Assembly (NCBI RefSeq): GCF_017815515.1
Contig: NZ_CP072611.1
Span: forward strand, 2,418,001 to 2,482,000
Origin: Aureimonas populi
GTDB lineage: Bacteria > Pseudomonadota > Alphaproteobacteria > Rhizobiales > Rhizobiaceae
Length of the DNA: 64,000 nucleotides
Direction: 5' to 3'
In this document: positions 1-9,544 of the stretch, piece by piece
Layout of the letters: each line of letters opens with the position of its first letter
Numbering within the stretch: position 1 is the first letter of the stretch
Notes under the pieces: model-generated
The model's database searches: none
What the model saw: only the letters and a program-made list of their open reading frames with translations
What the model was told of the DNA's origin: nothing
Made by a program: the position numbers and the translations under genes

Positions 1-1287
1 TCGCGGCACGACGCCTTCTTCTCGCAGGGCATCGAGGCGGGCGATCCCGACCTCTTCGCGGCGATGAAGGACGAGCTTCACCGCCAGCAGCACGAGATCG
101 AGCTGATCGCATCCGAGAACATCGTCTCGCGGGCGGTTCTGGAAGCGCAGGGCTCCGTTCTCACCAACAAATATGCCGAGGGTTATCCCGGCCGCCGCTA
201 TTACGGCGGCTGCGAGCATGTGGATGTGGTGGAGCAGCTCGCGATCGACCGCGCCAGGGAGCTGTTCGGCTGTGGCTTCGCCAATGTGCAGCCCAATTCC
301 GGCAGCCAGGCCAACCAGGCCGTGCTCATGGCGCTCTCCAAGCCCGGCGACACCATCCTGGGCATGAGCCTGGACGCGGGCGGGCATCTGACCCATGGCG
401 CCAAGCCGAACCTCTCCGGCCGCTGGTTCAACGCCGTCCAGTACGGACTCGACAACGAGACCGGCCTGATCGACTACGACCAGGTCGAGGCTCTGGCGCA
501 GGAGACCCGGCCCGTCATCATCGTGGCCGGCGGCTCCGCCTATTCGCGCCGCATCGATTTCGAGCGCTTCCGCAGGATCGCCAACGCGGTCGGCGCCTAT
601 CTGTGGGTGGACATGGCCCATTTCGCGGGCCTCGTGGCCACGGGCCTGCACCCCAGCCCGTTCCCGCACGCCCATGTCGCTACCTCCACCACGCACAAGA
701 CGCTGCGCGGCCCGCGCGGCGGCCTCGTGCTGACGAATGACGCGGACATCGCCAAGAAGATCAATTCGGCGATTTTCCCCGGCCTCCAGGGCGGCCCGCT
801 CATGCATGTCATCGCCGGCAAGGCGGTGGCTTTCAAGGAAGCGCTGCAGCCGGCCTACAAGGACTACATGAAGGCGGTGGCCGAGAACGCCCGCATCCTG
901 GCCGAAACCGTGCGCGAAGGCGGGCTCGACATCGTTTCGGGCGGCACCGACACGCATCTGATGCTGGTGGACCTCCGGCCCAAGATGCTGACCGGCAAGG
1001 CTTCCGAGGCGGCCCTCGGCCGCGCGGGCATCACCTGCAACAAGAACGGCGTGCCCAGCGACCCGCAGAAGCCGGCGATCACCTCCGGCATCCGCCTGGG
1101 CACCCCGGCCGCCACGACGCGCGGCTTCGGGCCAGCCGAGTTCCGCGAGGTCGGGCGCCTGATCGTGGAGGTGCTCGACGGGTTGAAGGCGGCCAATTCG
1201 GAAGAGGGCAACGCGGCCGTCGAGGCGCGTGTGAAGGAGAAGGTGCTGGCGCTGACGGCGCGGTTCCCGATCTATCCGTCGCTCTGA
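1..1287 (+). CDS. glyA: Serine hydroxymethyltransferase, 5' end outside window
   Basis: Interconverts serine and glycine with transfer of a one-carbon unit to tetrahydrofolate; PLP enzyme of the cytosol. The reading frame is open from base 1, and the first 21 codons ([20 protein letters not shown]...) match the usual GlyA N-terminus, so the ATG at 64 is internal and the true start lies upstream. Visible family hallmarks are [16 protein letters not shown], the substrate-site [13 protein letters not shown], and the PLP-lysine segment [14 protein letters not shown]. The gene ends 3 bases before nrdR, so it probably heads the glyA-nrdR-rib-nusB unit, an order common in Alphaproteobacteria. Identity is certain; only the N-terminus is missing. 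Confidence 0.97.
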   Translation, partial: SRHDAFFSQGIEAGDPDLFAAMKDELHRQQHEIELIASENIVSRAVLEAQGSVLTNKYAEGYPGRRYYGGCEHVDVVEQLAIDRARELFGCGFANVQPNSGSQANQAVLMALSKPGDTILGMSLDAGGHLTHGAKPNLSGRWFNAVQYGLDNETGLIDYDQVEALAQETRPVIIVAGGSAYSRRIDFERFRRIANAVGAYLWVDMAHFAGLVATGLHPSPFPHAHVATSTTHKTLRGPRGGLVLTNDADIAKKINSAIFPGLQGGPLMHVIAGKAVAFKEALQPAYKDYMKAVAENARILAETVREGGLDIVSGGTDTHLMLVDLRPKMLTGKASEAALGRAGITCNKNGVPSDPQKPAITSGIRLGTPAATTRGFGPAEFREVGRLIVEVLDGLKAANSEEGNAAVEARVKEKVLALTARFPIYPSL

Positions 1288-1290
1288 GCG

Positions 1291-1776
1291 ATGCGCTGTC
1301 CCTACTGCGGTTCGCTCGACAGCCAGGTGAAGGACAGCCGCCCCGCCGAGGACGGGGCGGCGATCCGTCGCCGCCGCGTCTGCCCCGATTGCTCCGGGCG
1401 CTTCACCACCTTCGAGCGCATCCAGCTTCGGGAGCTGACGGTGGCCAAGAAGTCGGGCCGCAAGGTTCCCTTCGAGCGCGACAAGCTGGCGCGCTCCGTG
1501 CACACCGCGCTGCGCAAGCGCTCGGCCGATCCCGAGCGGGTGGAGCGGATGATCTCCGGCATCATCCGCCGGCTGGAATCGAGCGGCGAGGCGGAGGTCT
1601 CCTCCAACGATATCGGCCTCCTCGTGATGGAGGCCCTTCGCGGCTTCGACGACGTGGCCTATGTGCGCTTCGCCTCGGTCTACCGGGACTTCCGCGAGGC
1701 GGGGGACTTCGGCGCGCTGCTGGAGGAACTGGCCGACAGCCCGGCCTCGCCCATCCCGCGCGAGGACGACAACTGA
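1291..1776 (+). CDS. nrdR: Transcriptional repressor NrdR
   Basis: Nucleotide-sensing repressor of ribonucleotide reductase genes. The 161-residue protein has the N-terminal zinc ribbon (CPYC at residues 3-6 and CPDC near 31-34) followed by an ATP-cone domain beginning near [16 protein letters not shown]. Length is normal for the family. It sits 3 bases after glyA and 1 base before ribD, so it is translated from the same transcript. NrdR normally binds NrdR boxes upstream of nrd operons; no nrd gene is in this window, so its targets lie elsewhere. Confidence 0.97.
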   Translation: MRCPYCGSLDSQVKDSRPAEDGAAIRRRRVCPDCSGRFTTFERIQLRELTVAKKSGRKVPFERDKLARSVHTALRKRSADPERVERMISGIIRRLESSGEAEVSSNDIGLLVMEALRGFDDVAYVRFASVYRDFREAGDFGALLEELADSPASPIPREDDN

Positions 1777-1777
1777 G

Positions 1778-2896
1778 ATGGAGCCGGGCTTCAGCGAGAC
1801 CGACCGGCGGCTGATGGCGGCCGCCATCCGTTATGCAGAGCGCCATGCCGGCCTCACCGGCACCAATCCTTCCGTCGCCACCCTCATCGTGCGCTTCGAA
1901 GGCGGCGTGCCGCTGATCGTGGGACGCGGCGTCACTGCCGTGGGCGGGCGTCCCCACGCCGAGACGGTGGCGCTGGCGGAGGCCGGCGCGCTTGCGCGCG
2001 GCGCGTGCGCCTATGTCACCCTAGAGCCCTGCGCCCATCATGGCCGCACGCCCCCCTGCGCCGAGGCCCTGGTGGCCGCCGGCATCGCGCGGGTGGTCTC
2101 GGCCGCCGCCGATCCCGACCCGCGCGTGGACGGCAGGGGGCACGACATCCTGCGTGCCGCGGGCATCGAGGTGGCACCCGGCCTGCTGGCGCGCGAGGCG
2201 CGCGAAACCCTCTCCGGCTACCTCGCGCGCGCGCTGAGAAAGCGCCCGGAAGTGACTCTCAAGATGGCGCTTTCCGCCGACGGGATGCTCGGCCGACGGG
2301 GGCAGGGGCGGGTGGCGATCACCGGCCCCGTCGCGAACGCTCAGACCCATCTGATGCGCGCCCGCTCCGAGGCGATCCTCGTGGGGATCGGCACCGTTCT
2401 GGCGGATGACCCGGCGCTGACCTGCCGGCTGCCGGGCCTGGAGGAACGCTCGCCCATGCGCATCGTGGTCGATCCGAGACTGGAGACCCCTCCGACCTCG
2501 CGGCTGGGCGCGGACGCGCGGGGTGTGCCCACCGTCCTTGCCGCCTTGGCCGGCGCCGACCCGCAGCGCGGCCGCGCGCTGCGCGAGGCCGGCTTCGAAT
2601 TCCTCGCCGCCGAGCCGGACGAGAACGGCCGGGTGGCCTTGCCCGAACTTCTGGACGATCTGGGCGCGCGCGGCATTTCGACGCTCATGGTGGAAGGCGG
2701 CGCCATGCTGGGCGGCTCCTTCCTGAAGGAGGATCTGGTGGACCGGCTCGTCCTCGTGGTCGCTCCGGGGCGCATCGGGGAGGGCGGCGTTCCCGCGCCG
2801 CTGGACCCGCAGGAAGCCGGCCACCGCTTCGACCTGCGGCGCCAGCTGCGCTATGGCGATGATCTCTGGCTCGAATATATGCGGAAGGACGGCTGA
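1778..2896 (+). CDS. ribD: Bifunctional riboflavin deaminase/reductase RibD
   Basis: Catalyses two successive steps of riboflavin synthesis: deamination of the pyrimidine intermediate and reduction of its ribosyl side chain. The ATG at 1778, one base after the nrdR stop, gives 372 residues. An in-frame start further upstream would lie inside nrdR. The N-terminal deaminase domain carries the zinc site: HAE at residues 60-62, C85 and C94 in the PCAHHGRTPPC motif. The C-terminal half (from about residue 160) is the reductase domain, with LKMALSADG and the conserved VEGGAML. Its stop overlaps the ribE start by one base (TGATG), implying translational coupling. Confidence 0.96.
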   Translation: MEPGFSETDRRLMAAAIRYAERHAGLTGTNPSVATLIVRFEGGVPLIVGRGVTAVGGRPHAETVALAEAGALARGACAYVTLEPCAHHGRTPPCAEALVAAGIARVVSAAADPDPRVDGRGHDILRAAGIEVAPGLLAREARETLSGYLARALRKRPEVTLKMALSADGMLGRRGQGRVAITGPVANAQTHLMRARSEAILVGIGTVLADDPALTCRLPGLEERSPMRIVVDPRLETPPTSRLGADARGVPTVLAALAGADPQRGRALREAGFEFLAAEPDENGRVALPELLDDLGARGISTLMVEGGAMLGGSFLKEDLVDRLVLVVAPGRIGEGGVPAPLDPQEAGHRFDLRRQLRYGDDLWLEYMRKDG

Positions 2897-3504
2897 TGTT
2901 CACCGGAATCGTCACCGATATCGGAGAAGTCGAGGCCGTCGTGCCTCTGGATGAGGGGCGGCGCCTGCGCATCCGCACGGCCTACGACCCCGCCTCCATC
3001 GAGATCGGCGCCTCCATCGCCTGCTCGGGCGTGTGCCTCACCGTCACCGCGCTTCCCGAGCAGGGGGCCAATTCGCGCTGGTTCGAGGTGGAGGCCTGGG
3101 AGGAGGCGCTTCGGCTGACGACGGCCGGAAGCTGGGAGGTGGGCGCCGCGATCAACCTGGAGCGCGCGCTGAAGGTGGGCGACGAACTGGGCGGGCATCT
3201 GGTCTCCGGCCACGTCGATGGGACGGCCCGGATCGTGTCGGTGGAGGACGAGGGCGAGGCCCGGCGCTTTCGCATCCAGGCGCCTGCCGAGCTTGCGCGT
3301 TTCGTGGCGCAGAAGGGCTCCGTCTGTCTCGACGGAACCTCGCTGACCGTCAACGGCGTGGAGGGCGACGTCTTCGACGTCCTCCTCATCCGCCACTCGC
3401 TGGACGTCACGACATGGGGCCGGCGGAGCGTGGGCGACAGCGTGAACCTTGAGGTCGATCAGATTGCGCGCTATGCGGAGCGCTTGTTCGGCCCGCGTGC
3501 CTGA
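2896..3504 (+). CDS. ribE: Riboflavin synthase alpha chain
   Basis: Dismutates two molecules of 6,7-dimethyl-8-ribityllumazine to riboflavin and the pyrimidine substrate, which feeds back to lumazine synthase. The 202-residue protein starts with the diagnostic MFTGIVTDIGEV and consists of two homologous lumazine-binding barrels (about 1-97 and 98-195); the second contains GGHLVSGHVDG. The start codon overlaps the ribD stop. The gene is followed by 98 bases with a long predicted stem-loop before ribH. The same protein is called ribC in some annotations. Confidence 0.96.
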   Translation: MFTGIVTDIGEVEAVVPLDEGRRLRIRTAYDPASIEIGASIACSGVCLTVTALPEQGANSRWFEVEAWEEALRLTTAGSWEVGAAINLERALKVGDELGGHLVSGHVDGTARIVSVEDEGEARRFRIQAPAELARFVAQKGSVCLDGTSLTVNGVEGDVFDVLLIRHSLDVTTWGRRSVGDSVNLEVDQIARYAERLFGPRA

Positions 3505-3536
3505 GACACGCGCCGATCCTCGTTTGAGTTTTGCAA

Positions 3537-3576
3537 GGATCGCTTGTGCGGAAGGCTTCTTCCGCTGCTGCGATCC
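3537..3576 (+). other. Long stem-loop in the ribE-ribH spacer
   Basis: The RNA from this spacer can fold into a two-part hairpin. Outer arms GGATCGC (3537-3543) and GCGATCC (3570-3576) flank a symmetric 4x4 internal loop. Inner arms GCGGAAG (3548-3554) and CTTCCGC (3559-3565) close a tetraloop. No T-tract follows, so it is not a typical terminator. It could set the relative expression of ribH, protect or process the mRNA, or bind a regulator. It has none of the multi-helix core expected of an FMN riboswitch. Function unknown. Confidence 0.45.
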
Positions 3577-3602
3577 CCTTTGTCCGAAAGAAGTGACCGT
3601 CC

Positions 3603-4049
3603 ATGCCCGCACCCCATCTCCTGATCGTCGAGGCCCGGTTCTACGACCATATCGCCGACTTGCTGCTGGAAGGCGCCAAGGCCGAGATCGAGAAGGCGGG
3701 CGGCACGTTCGAGGTGGTGACGGTGCCGGGCGCGCTGGAAGTGCCGGCCGCCATCGGCTTCGCGCTGACGGGCGAGGGCGCCGGTGGCACCGCCTATGAC
3801 GGCTTCGTCGCGCTGGGCTGCGTCATTCGCGGCGAGACCTACCATTTCGACATCGTGGCCAACGAGTCCTGCCGGGCCCTGATGGACATCGCGATTGCCG
3901 AGAACGCCGCGATCGGCAACGGCATCCTCACCGTGGAGAACGAGGCGCAGGCGCTGGAAAGGGCCCGACCCGACCGCCTCAACAAGGGCGCAGGCGCGGC
4001 GGCGGCGGCGCTGGCCATGATCGCGCTGCGCGAAAAACTGGGAGCCTGA
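3603..4049 (+). CDS. ribH: 6,7-dimethyl-8-ribityllumazine synthase
   Basis: Condenses the pyrimidine dione with 3,4-dihydroxy-2-butanone 4-phosphate to form the lumazine precursor of riboflavin. The 148-residue protein shows the family pattern: an early aromatic substrate-site segment ([17 protein letters not shown]), the [13 protein letters not shown] stretch, and the [20 protein letters not shown] segment that carries the catalytic region. It follows ribE after a structured spacer and precedes nusB by 3 bases, completing ribD-ribE-ribH-nusB. The ribAB/ribBA functions are not in this window. Confidence 0.96.
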   Translation: MPAPHLLIVEARFYDHIADLLLEGAKAEIEKAGGTFEVVTVPGALEVPAAIGFALTGEGAGGTAYDGFVALGCVIRGETYHFDIVANESCRALMDIAIAENAAIGNGILTVENEAQALERARPDRLNKGAGAAAAALAMIALREKLGA

Positions 4050-4052
4050 GCC

Positions 4053-4553
4053 ATGACCGCCGCTCCCACGCCCAAGCCCCTGCGCCCGGCCAACAAGCGT
4101 GGCGCAGCGCGCCTCGCCGCCGTGCAGGCGCTCTACCAGATGGATGTCGGCGGCACGAGCCTCGTCGAGACGGTGGCCGAGTACGAGAATTTCCGGCTCG
4201 GGCAGGAGGTGGACGGAGAAACCTATCGGGAGGCGGATGCCGCCTGGTTCCGCGACATCGTGTCGGGCGTGGTGCGCGGGCAGACCTTCGTCGATCCGCT
4301 CATCCACTCCTCGCTCACGGCCGACTGGCCGCTCTCGCGGCTCGACACCACGCTGCGCGCCATCCTGCGGGCCGGCACCTACGAGCTGACGAGCCGCAAG
4401 GACGTGCCTGTCGCCGTCATCGTGGCCGAATATGTCGATATCGCCAAGGCGTTCTATGCCGAGGACGAGCCGCGCCTCGTCAACGCGGTGCTCGACCGGG
4501 TCGCGCGCCGGTCGCGCGGCGAAGGGCGGGGGCGGGAGCTGGAAGACAAGTAG
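4053..4553 (+). CDS. nusB: Transcription antitermination factor NusB
   Basis: Binds boxA RNA with S10 (NusE) to promote rRNA antitermination. The 166-residue protein has a basic N-terminus ([24 protein letters not shown]), the all-helical NusB fold, and the conserved C-terminal segment [30 protein letters not shown]. The ribH-nusB pairing is widespread in proteobacteria. An intrinsic terminator begins 3 bases after its stop codon, so nusB closes the operon. Confidence 0.96.
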   Translation: MTAAPTPKPLRPANKRGAARLAAVQALYQMDVGGTSLVETVAEYENFRLGQEVDGETYREADAAWFRDIVSGVVRGQTFVDPLIHSSLTADWPLSRLDTTLRAILRAGTYELTSRKDVPVAVIVAEYVDIAKAFYAEDEPRLVNAVLDRVARRSRGEGRGRELEDK

Positions 4554-4556
4554 GAA

Positions 4557-4581
4557 AAAGCCGGGCGCTGGGCCCGGCTTT
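4557..4581. terminator. Bidirectional intrinsic terminator between nusB and the BamE-like gene
   Basis: A 10-bp stem, AAAGCCGGGC (4557-4566) and GCCCGGCTTT (4572-4581), with a 5-base loop. The A-run at 4555-4559 gives a T-tract for the minus-strand gene, and the TTT after the hairpin serves nusB. It sits between two convergent genes. Confidence 0.85.
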
Positions 4582-4596
4582 CTAACTGTCGTTCGA

Positions 4597-5100
4597 TCAG
4601 CGCTCCGGCCCGATGTCGCCGGGGTCGCGGCGCGGGCCCAGAACACCGCCGGCCATGGGCGGCGCGTCCGACGACAGGAGCTGCCCGAGGAAGCTCTGGT
4701 CGCGCCCGCCGGTGGGCGTGGTGCGCGAGATGAAATCGAACACCCGGCCGTCCTGCAGCCCGTAATTGGCGATCTGGCGCACACGGTTGTCCGGGCCGAA
4801 ATAGACGGCCAGGATACGCTGTTCCACCAGCCTCGGCTGCATGAAGGCCATGGGCCGAACACGCTTCTGGGAGATGTAGTAGAACACCTCGTTGTCGAAT
4901 GTCGCCGTGGTGGAGGGGGAGCCGAGCGCGAGCACGACCTGCTCTCGCGAGGAGCCGACCGGCACCAGCGAGAGCGACTGCTCGTCGATCACATACCCCT
5001 GATTATAGACTTCCGCCGTCTGGCAGGCGGACAGCGCCAGAAGCGAGCCGAGCCCGGCGGCTGCAAGAAGCGGGCGGGCGGAACGGGCTGACGGTTTCAC
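4597..5100 (-). CDS. BamE/SmpA-OmlA-type outer-membrane lipoprotein
   Basis: Small lipoprotein of the BamE (SmpA/OmlA) superfamily, likely attached to the outer membrane and helping the beta-barrel assembly machine. I chose the GTG at 5100 because GAGGAG lies about 10 bases upstream. The result is 167 residues with a short basic start (VKPSARSARP), a hydrophobic stretch and a lipobox LSAC ending near residue 26. A longer reading frame would hide the signal peptide. The core GYVIDEQSLSLVPVGSSREQVVLALGSP and FYYISQKR segments are typical of the fold. It is divergent from the bc1 chaperone gene. Function within the Bam complex is inferred from the family. Confidence 0.85.
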   Translation of the reverse strand: MKPSARSARPLLAAAGLGSLLALSACQTAEVYNQGYVIDEQSLSLVPVGSSREQVVLALGSPSTTATFDNEVFYYISQKRVRPMAFMQPRLVEQRILAVYFGPDNRVRQIANYGLQDGRVFDFISRTTPTGGRDQSFLGQLLSSDAPPMAGGVLGPRRDPGDIGPER

Positions 5101-5272
5101 GCGGTCGATCTCCTCGCAGGTCTCTCCGGCCGATCCTGGCCAAGGAAGCGCGCGATAGTGAGGCGCCCACCCCGCCTGCCGGAGGACATGCCGCTTCGTA
5201 AACGACCTTCCGGACCGTTGCAATCGGCCGCCGGCCATGCGAACGCCGCTGGAAGATTCCTTGAGAGGACAG

Positions 5273-5812
5273 ATGCTGGAGCGCTGGCGAAACCGAAGGC
5301 GGAACCGGGAAATCGTCGATCGCCTCTACGAGGCCCTCGTGGCGCGCGCGAGAAACCCGTTTCTCTATGAGGATGGCGGGTTGCCCGACACGGTGATGGG
5401 CCGTTACGAGGCGCTGTGTATCGAGGTCTTCCTGTTCCTGCGTCGCTGCCGGGGGGACAGTGCCCTGGCGCCGCTCGCGCAGGATGTCGTCGATCGCTTC
5501 ATGCTCGACATGGACCATTCGCTTCGCGAGATCGGCATAGGCTATCAGGGCGTGCCGCGCCGGATGCGCAAGCTCGCCGCGCGCTTCTACGCGCGCGTCG
5601 CCGAGTTCGAGGCGCCGCTGGCGGGCGGCGACGAGGCCGCACTCACCCGCGCCGTGGCCGCGCGCAGCTTCGCGGAGGTGGCCGAGCCCGGAGGGGCGCC
5701 GGCCGTCATCGCAACTTATATGATCGAGGTCGACGCCGCCTATCGCAAGGTGGCGAACGCCGTTCTTCTCACCGGCCGTCTGAAGGAAGAAGGTGCCGAA
5801 CATGCAGCCTGA
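5273..5812 (+). CDS. Ubiquinol-cytochrome c chaperone family protein (Cbp3-like)
   Basis: 179-residue protein of the ubiquinol-cytochrome c chaperone family, related to mitochondrial Cbp3, which assists assembly of cytochrome b in complex III. The ATG at 5273 follows GAGAGGACAG. Recognised by the overall pattern: LYEALVARARNPFLYEDGGLPDT, the helical YEALCIEVFLFLRRC, and DVVDRFMLDMDHSLREIGIGYQGVPRRMRKL. No membrane segment is visible. The 3' end overlaps the DUF177 gene by 11 bases, an association common in Hyphomicrobiales. The exact role in bacteria is inferred from the homologue. Confidence 0.87.
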   Translation: MLERWRNRRRNREIVDRLYEALVARARNPFLYEDGGLPDTVMGRYEALCIEVFLFLRRCRGDSALAPLAQDVVDRFMLDMDHSLREIGIGYQGVPRRMRKLAARFYARVAEFEAPLAGGDEAALTRAVAARSFAEVAEPGGAPAVIATYMIEVDAAYRKVANAVLLTGRLKEEGAEHAA

Positions 5813-6368
5813 CGATCCGGCGGCGGCCGAGCCGCTGTCCTGCACCGTTCTCGTCTCGCGCCTGCCGCGCGAGGGCCTGCCCGTCGAGTTCGAGGCGGAC
5901 GAGGCCGAGCGCGAGGCCCTGGCGCGCTTCCTTGGGATCGAGGCCGTGGAAAGCCTTGCCGCCGAGGTGCGCGTGGCGCCCTGGCGCCAGGGCGGCGTCT
6001 CGGTGAAGGGCCGGCTGAAGGCGGCGGCCGTGCAGGCCAGCGTGGTGACGCTGGAGCCGGTGCGCGAGGAGATCGACGAGGAGGTCGACCGCCTTTTCAT
6101 CCCCGAGAATTCCAAGCTTTCGCGCATTCGCGGGGCCGATGAGGGCGAAATCCACCTCGACCCCGAGGGCGACGACATCCCCGACACCTTCACGGGCGAG
6201 CGCCTCGACCTCGGCGCCGCCTTCCGCGAGATCGTGGCCATGAGCCTCGACCCCTATCCGCGCGAGCCGGACATCGTCTTCGAAGGCGACGCCGGGGAAG
6301 AGGAGGCGCAGGACCGCCCGGTCTCTCCCTTCGCCGCGCTTGCCAGGCTGAAATCGCATGAGTCATGA
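5802..6368 (+). CDS. DUF177 (YceD family) protein
   Basis: 188-residue acidic protein of the DUF177/YceD family. In plants and bacteria family members are linked to 23S rRNA accumulation, and the gene often lies next to rpmF and plsX-fabH. The ATG at 5802 has GAAGGAAGAAGG ending 9 bases upstream; a GTG at 5793 is possible but lies within that site. The protein has the typical acidic centre (EEIDEEVDRLF) and a D/E-rich tail segment (DPEGDDIPDTF). No rpmF follows here; plsX does. Biochemical role not established from this sequence. Confidence 0.85.
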   Translation: MQPDDPAAAEPLSCTVLVSRLPREGLPVEFEADEAEREALARFLGIEAVESLAAEVRVAPWRQGGVSVKGRLKAAAVQASVVTLEPVREEIDEEVDRLFIPENSKLSRIRGADEGEIHLDPEGDDIPDTFTGERLDLGAAFREIVAMSLDPYPREPDIVFEGDAGEEEAQDRPVSPFAALARLKSHES

Positions 6369-6446
6369 AAGCGGCGCAACGCGCGCCCATATGGACGCCG
6401 TCCGGCCGCTTCCCGTGCCGAAAGCAGATTGTTTGGGGATTCTCAC

Positions 6447-7514
6447 GTGACATCGGGCATTACCGTCGCGCTCGACGCGATGGGCGGCGATCATGGGCCG
6501 TCCGTCATTCTGCCGGGCGCCGAGATCGCCCTGACGCGCCATCCGGGCCTGCGCTTCGTCATCTTCGGCCAGGAAGATGCGGTGCGCCCGGTGCTGGAGG
6601 CGCATCCGAGGCTCAAGGCGGCCTCCACCTTCCATCATTGCGACGTGTCCATCCGCATGGACGAGAAGCCGAGCCAGGCGCTGCGGCAGGGGCGCTACAA
6701 ATCCTCGATGTGGAAGGCGCTGGAGGCGGTGAAGGGGGGCGAGGCCGATGTCGCGGTCTCGGCCGGCAACACCGGGGCGCTCATGGCCATGGCCAAGTTC
6801 TGCCTGCGCACCATGCCCAATATCGAGCGGCCCGCCATCGCGGCGATCTGGCCCACCCTGCGCGGCGAGAGCGTCGTTCTGGACGTGGGCGCCACCATCG
6901 GCGCCGATTCCCAGCAGCTCGTCGATTTCTCGATGATGGGCGCGGCGATGGCGCGCGCCCTGCTGCATGTCGAGCGGCCGAGCGTGGGCCTGCTCAATAT
7001 CGGCGTGGAGGAGGTGAAGGGCCAGGACGAGATCAAGGAAGCGGCGCGGCTCCTGAAGGAGGCGCGGCTCTCCGGCCTCGTCTATCACGGCTTCGTGGAG
7101 GGCGACGATCTGGGCAAGGGCACGGTGGACGTGGTGGTGACGGAGGGCTTCACGGGCAATATCGCGCTGAAGACCGCCGAGGGCACTGCCCGCCAGATCG
7201 CCTCCTATCTCCGCTCGGCCATGACGCGCACCTGGCTTGCCAAGCTCGGCTATCTTCTGGCCAAGGGCGCCTTCGACCGGCTGCGCGACAAGATGGACCC
7301 GCGCAAGGTCAATGGCGGCGTCTTCCTTGGGTTGAACGGCATCGTCATCAAGAGCCATGGCGGCTCGGACGCGGAGGGCACGGCGGCCGCCATCGACGTC
7401 GCCTTCGCCATGGCTTCGGCCCAGTTGCGTGAGAAGATCGAGAAGGATCTTCAGGACTTTTATCTCAGCGTGTCGGCGGATGCGGCGCAGAAACCGTTGG
7501 AGGCTCCGCAATGA
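6447..7514 (+). CDS. plsX: Phosphate acyltransferase PlsX
   Basis: Makes acyl-phosphate from acyl-ACP, the acyl donor for the first step of phospholipid synthesis; a peripheral membrane enzyme. I chose the GTG at 6447, which has GGGGA about 9 bases upstream and places the canonical [14 protein letters not shown] at the N-terminus; a TTG at 6429 would add six residues. The 355-residue length is normal. Conserved segments include [11 protein letters not shown] and [17 protein letters not shown]. It overlaps fabH by 4 bases (ATGA), indicating coupled translation. Confidence 0.96.
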   Translation: MTSGITVALDAMGGDHGPSVILPGAEIALTRHPGLRFVIFGQEDAVRPVLEAHPRLKAASTFHHCDVSIRMDEKPSQALRQGRYKSSMWKALEAVKGGEADVAVSAGNTGALMAMAKFCLRTMPNIERPAIAAIWPTLRGESVVLDVGATIGADSQQLVDFSMMGAAMARALLHVERPSVGLLNIGVEEVKGQDEIKEAARLLKEARLSGLVYHGFVEGDDLGKGTVDVVVTEGFTGNIALKTAEGTARQIASYLRSAMTRTWLAKLGYLLAKGAFDRLRDKMDPRKVNGGVFLGLNGIVIKSHGGSDAEGTAAAIDVAFAMASAQLREKIEKDLQDFYLSVSADAAQKPLEAPQ

Positions 7515-8488
7515 CCGTTCGTCGTTCCATCGTCATCGGCACGGGCTCGAGCCTGCCGGCGCGCCGCATGAGCAATCTCGACTTCGAGGGCATCGTCGAA
7601 ACCTCCGACGAGTGGATTCGCCAGCGCACCGGAATCGCGAACCGCTACATCGCGGGGGAGGGCGAGACGACCGTTTCGCTGGGCGAGGCGGCCGCGCGCA
7701 AGGCGCTGGAGGCGGCAAATCTCCAGCCCTCCGACATCGACCTCATCGTCCTGGCCACCGCCACGCCCGACCGTACCTTCCCCGCCTCGGCCGTGCAGGT
7801 GCAGATGCGGCTCGGCATCACCCATGGCTTCGCCTTCGACATGCAGGCGGTCTGCTCGGGCTTCGTCTACGCCATCACCACGGCCGATCTCTACATCCGC
7901 AGCGGCATGGCGCGCCGCGCGCTGGTGATCGGCGCGGAGACCTTCTCGCGAATCGTGGACTGGAGCGACCGGACCACCTGCGTCCTGTTCGGCGACGGCG
8001 CCGGGGCCGTGGTGCTGGAGGCCGCCGAGGGCGAGGGCGGCCTCTCCGATCGCGGCGTGCTGGTCTCCAGGCTGCGTTCGGACGGCGCCCATCACGAGAA
8101 GCTCTATGTCGATGGCGGCCCGTCATCCACCGGCACCGTCGGCAAGCTGCGCATGGAAGGCCGCGAGGTCTTCAAGCACGCGGTGGGCATGATCACCGAT
8201 GTCATCGAGGATTCGTTCGAGGCGCTTTCGATCACCGCCGAGGATGTCGACTGGTTCGTGCCCCACCAGGCCAACCGGCGCATCATCGACGCTTCGGCCA
8301 GGAAACTGGGCATCGCGCCCGAGAAGGTGGTGGTGACGGTGGACGACCACGGCAACACCTCTGCCGCCTCGATTCCGCTGGCGCTGGACCGCGCCGCGCG
8401 GGACGGGCGCCTGAAGCGCGGCGACCTGGTGCTGCTCGAAGCGATGGGCGGCGGCTTCACCTGGGGCGCCGTGCTGGTGCGCTGGTAG
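7511..8488 (+). CDS. fabH: 3-oxoacyl-ACP synthase III
   Basis: Starts fatty-acid synthesis by condensing acetyl-CoA with malonyl-ACP. The 325-residue protein shows the full catalytic triad: Cys115 in [12 protein letters not shown], His in the PHQANRRI motif and Asn in [12 protein letters not shown]. Its start lies within the plsX stop. This plsX-fabH-ihfA-merR order is typical of Hyphomicrobiales. Confidence 0.97.
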   Translation: MTVRRSIVIGTGSSLPARRMSNLDFEGIVETSDEWIRQRTGIANRYIAGEGETTVSLGEAAARKALEAANLQPSDIDLIVLATATPDRTFPASAVQVQMRLGITHGFAFDMQAVCSGFVYAITTADLYIRSGMARRALVIGAETFSRIVDWSDRTTCVLFGDGAGAVVLEAAEGEGGLSDRGVLVSRLRSDGAHHEKLYVDGGPSSTGTVGKLRMEGREVFKHAVGMITDVIEDSFEALSITAEDVDWFVPHQANRRIIDASARKLGIAPEKVVVTVDDHGNTSAASIPLALDRAARDGRLKRGDLVLLEAMGGGFTWGAVLVRW

Positions 8489-8499
8489 GCGCGAGTGCC

Positions 8500-8527
8500 T
8501 TGAACGACTTGGCGAATTCGGTATTGT
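8500..8527 (+). promoter_or_regulatory. Putative sigma-70 promoter for ihfA
   Basis: TTGAAC (8500-8505), a 16-base spacer and TATTGT (8522-8527) lie in the 89-base gap between fabH and ihfA. This would let ihfA be expressed independently of the lipid genes. Seen by eye only. Confidence 0.45.
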
Positions 8528-8577
8528 CGGGGCCAATGGCGGGTTCGGCCCGGCGGCGAAGGACGAGAGGGGTTGGT

Positions 8578-8928
8578 ATGGGAGAGCGGACGATCACTCG
8601 GGCCGATCTCGCAGAGGCGGTGTTTCGCAAGATCGGCTTGTCGCGCACGGAATCGGCCTATCTGGTGGAAACCGTCCTCGAGGAGGTCTGCGGAACCATC
8701 GCTCGGGGCGAGAGCGTCAAGATTTCCTCCTTCGGCTCTTTCCTGGTGCGCGAGAAGAACGAGCGCATCGGCCGAAACCCGAAGACGGGCGAGGAGGTGC
8801 CCATCTCGCCGCGCCGGGTCGCCGTCTTCAAGCCGTCCAACGTCATGAAGGCGCGTATTCTGCAAGCGCACGCCAAGCGAGGCGAGAGGGGCGAAGCGCC
8901 GCACGACCTCCTGAACGCGGCCGAGTGA
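8578..8928 (+). CDS. ihfA: Integration host factor subunit alpha
   Basis: DNA-bending nucleoid protein that works as a heterodimer with IhfB. The ATG at 8578 is preceded by GAGAGGGG and gives 116 residues. Typical features are [22 protein letters not shown], the core [28 protein letters not shown] with the DNA-intercalating beta arm, and FKPSNVMK. The C-terminal tail after about residue 98 ([17 protein letters not shown]) is longer than in E. coli, as often seen in Alphaproteobacteria. Confidence 0.95.
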   Translation: MGERTITRADLAEAVFRKIGLSRTESAYLVETVLEEVCGTIARGESVKISSFGSFLVREKNERIGRNPKTGEEVPISPRRVAVFKPSNVMKARILQAHAKRGERGEAPHDLLNAAE

Positions 8929-8945
8929 GCCGGCAGCGCCCCTGA

Positions 8946-9449
8946 ATGTCGGAGAAGAGCGCAGACGCGTTCCGCACCATCTCGGAGGTCGCGGAAGAAC
9001 TGGATCTGCCGCAGCATGTCCTGCGCTTCTGGGAAACGCGCTTTCCCCAGATCAAGCCCATGAAGCGCGGCGGCGGCCGGCGCTATTACCGGCCCGACGA
9101 TGTCGAACTGCTGAAGGGCATCCGCGTCCTCCTCTATGTGCGTGGCTTCACGATCAAGGGGGTGCAACGCATCCTGAAGGAGAACGGCAATCGCTTCGTG
9201 ATCGCCGTCGGCGCCGGCGATCTCTCCGGGCTCGACCAGCCTTCCGCTCCGCCCGCGCCCGTTTTCGAGCCGGATGAGGCGGAGGCCGAGGACGCGCCCT
9301 CGGAGCGCAGCCGCTCGGGCCTTTCAGCGCTGCTGCGCCGGGACAGGGATCGGAACGGCTCTGCCCTTCCTCCCGGGCCGACCGCCGAACTCAACCGGGT
9401 GCTTCTGGAGCTTCTGGAACTGAAACGCATCCTCGATCAGGTTCGCTGA
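8946..9449 (+). CDS. MerR family transcriptional regulator
   Basis: 167-residue regulator with an N-terminal MerR-type winged helix ([48 protein letters not shown], about residues 10-58), a proline/acid-rich linker (about 100-120), and a C-terminal leucine-rich helix ([19 protein letters not shown]) that could dimerise. No effector-binding domain or metal-binding cysteines are visible, so the signal is unknown. Its position after ihfA is conserved in the group. An intrinsic terminator follows. Confidence 0.88.
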   Translation: MSEKSADAFRTISEVAEELDLPQHVLRFWETRFPQIKPMKRGGGRRYYRPDDVELLKGIRVLLYVRGFTIKGVQRILKENGNRFVIAVGAGDLSGLDQPSAPPAPVFEPDEAEAEDAPSERSRSGLSALLRRDRDRNGSALPPGPTAELNRVLLELLELKRILDQVR

Positions 9450-9489
9450 CCGAATCATCCTTTCAGCGTCCGAAGGCCGGAATCGAAAC

Positions 9490-9526
9490 GGCGCCGATGT
9501 CTTCCGACGTCGGCGCCATGCTTTTT
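9490..9526 (+). terminator. Intrinsic terminator after the merR gene
   Basis: A 12-bp stem, GGCGCCGATGTC (9490-9501) with GACGTCGGCGCC (9506-9517, one G-T pair), a TTCC loop, and a T6 run at 9522-9527. It ends the plsX-fabH-ihfA-merR block and separates it from the convergent tct genes. Confidence 0.85.
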
Positions 9527-9544
9527 TCGACACCCGGAGGGCGA

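Noticed and set aside
3505..3602. FMN riboswitch in the rib operon.
   Set aside because: The spacer has a single two-tier hairpin, not the multi-helix core with the conserved FMN-binding segments, and lies inside the operon before ribH.
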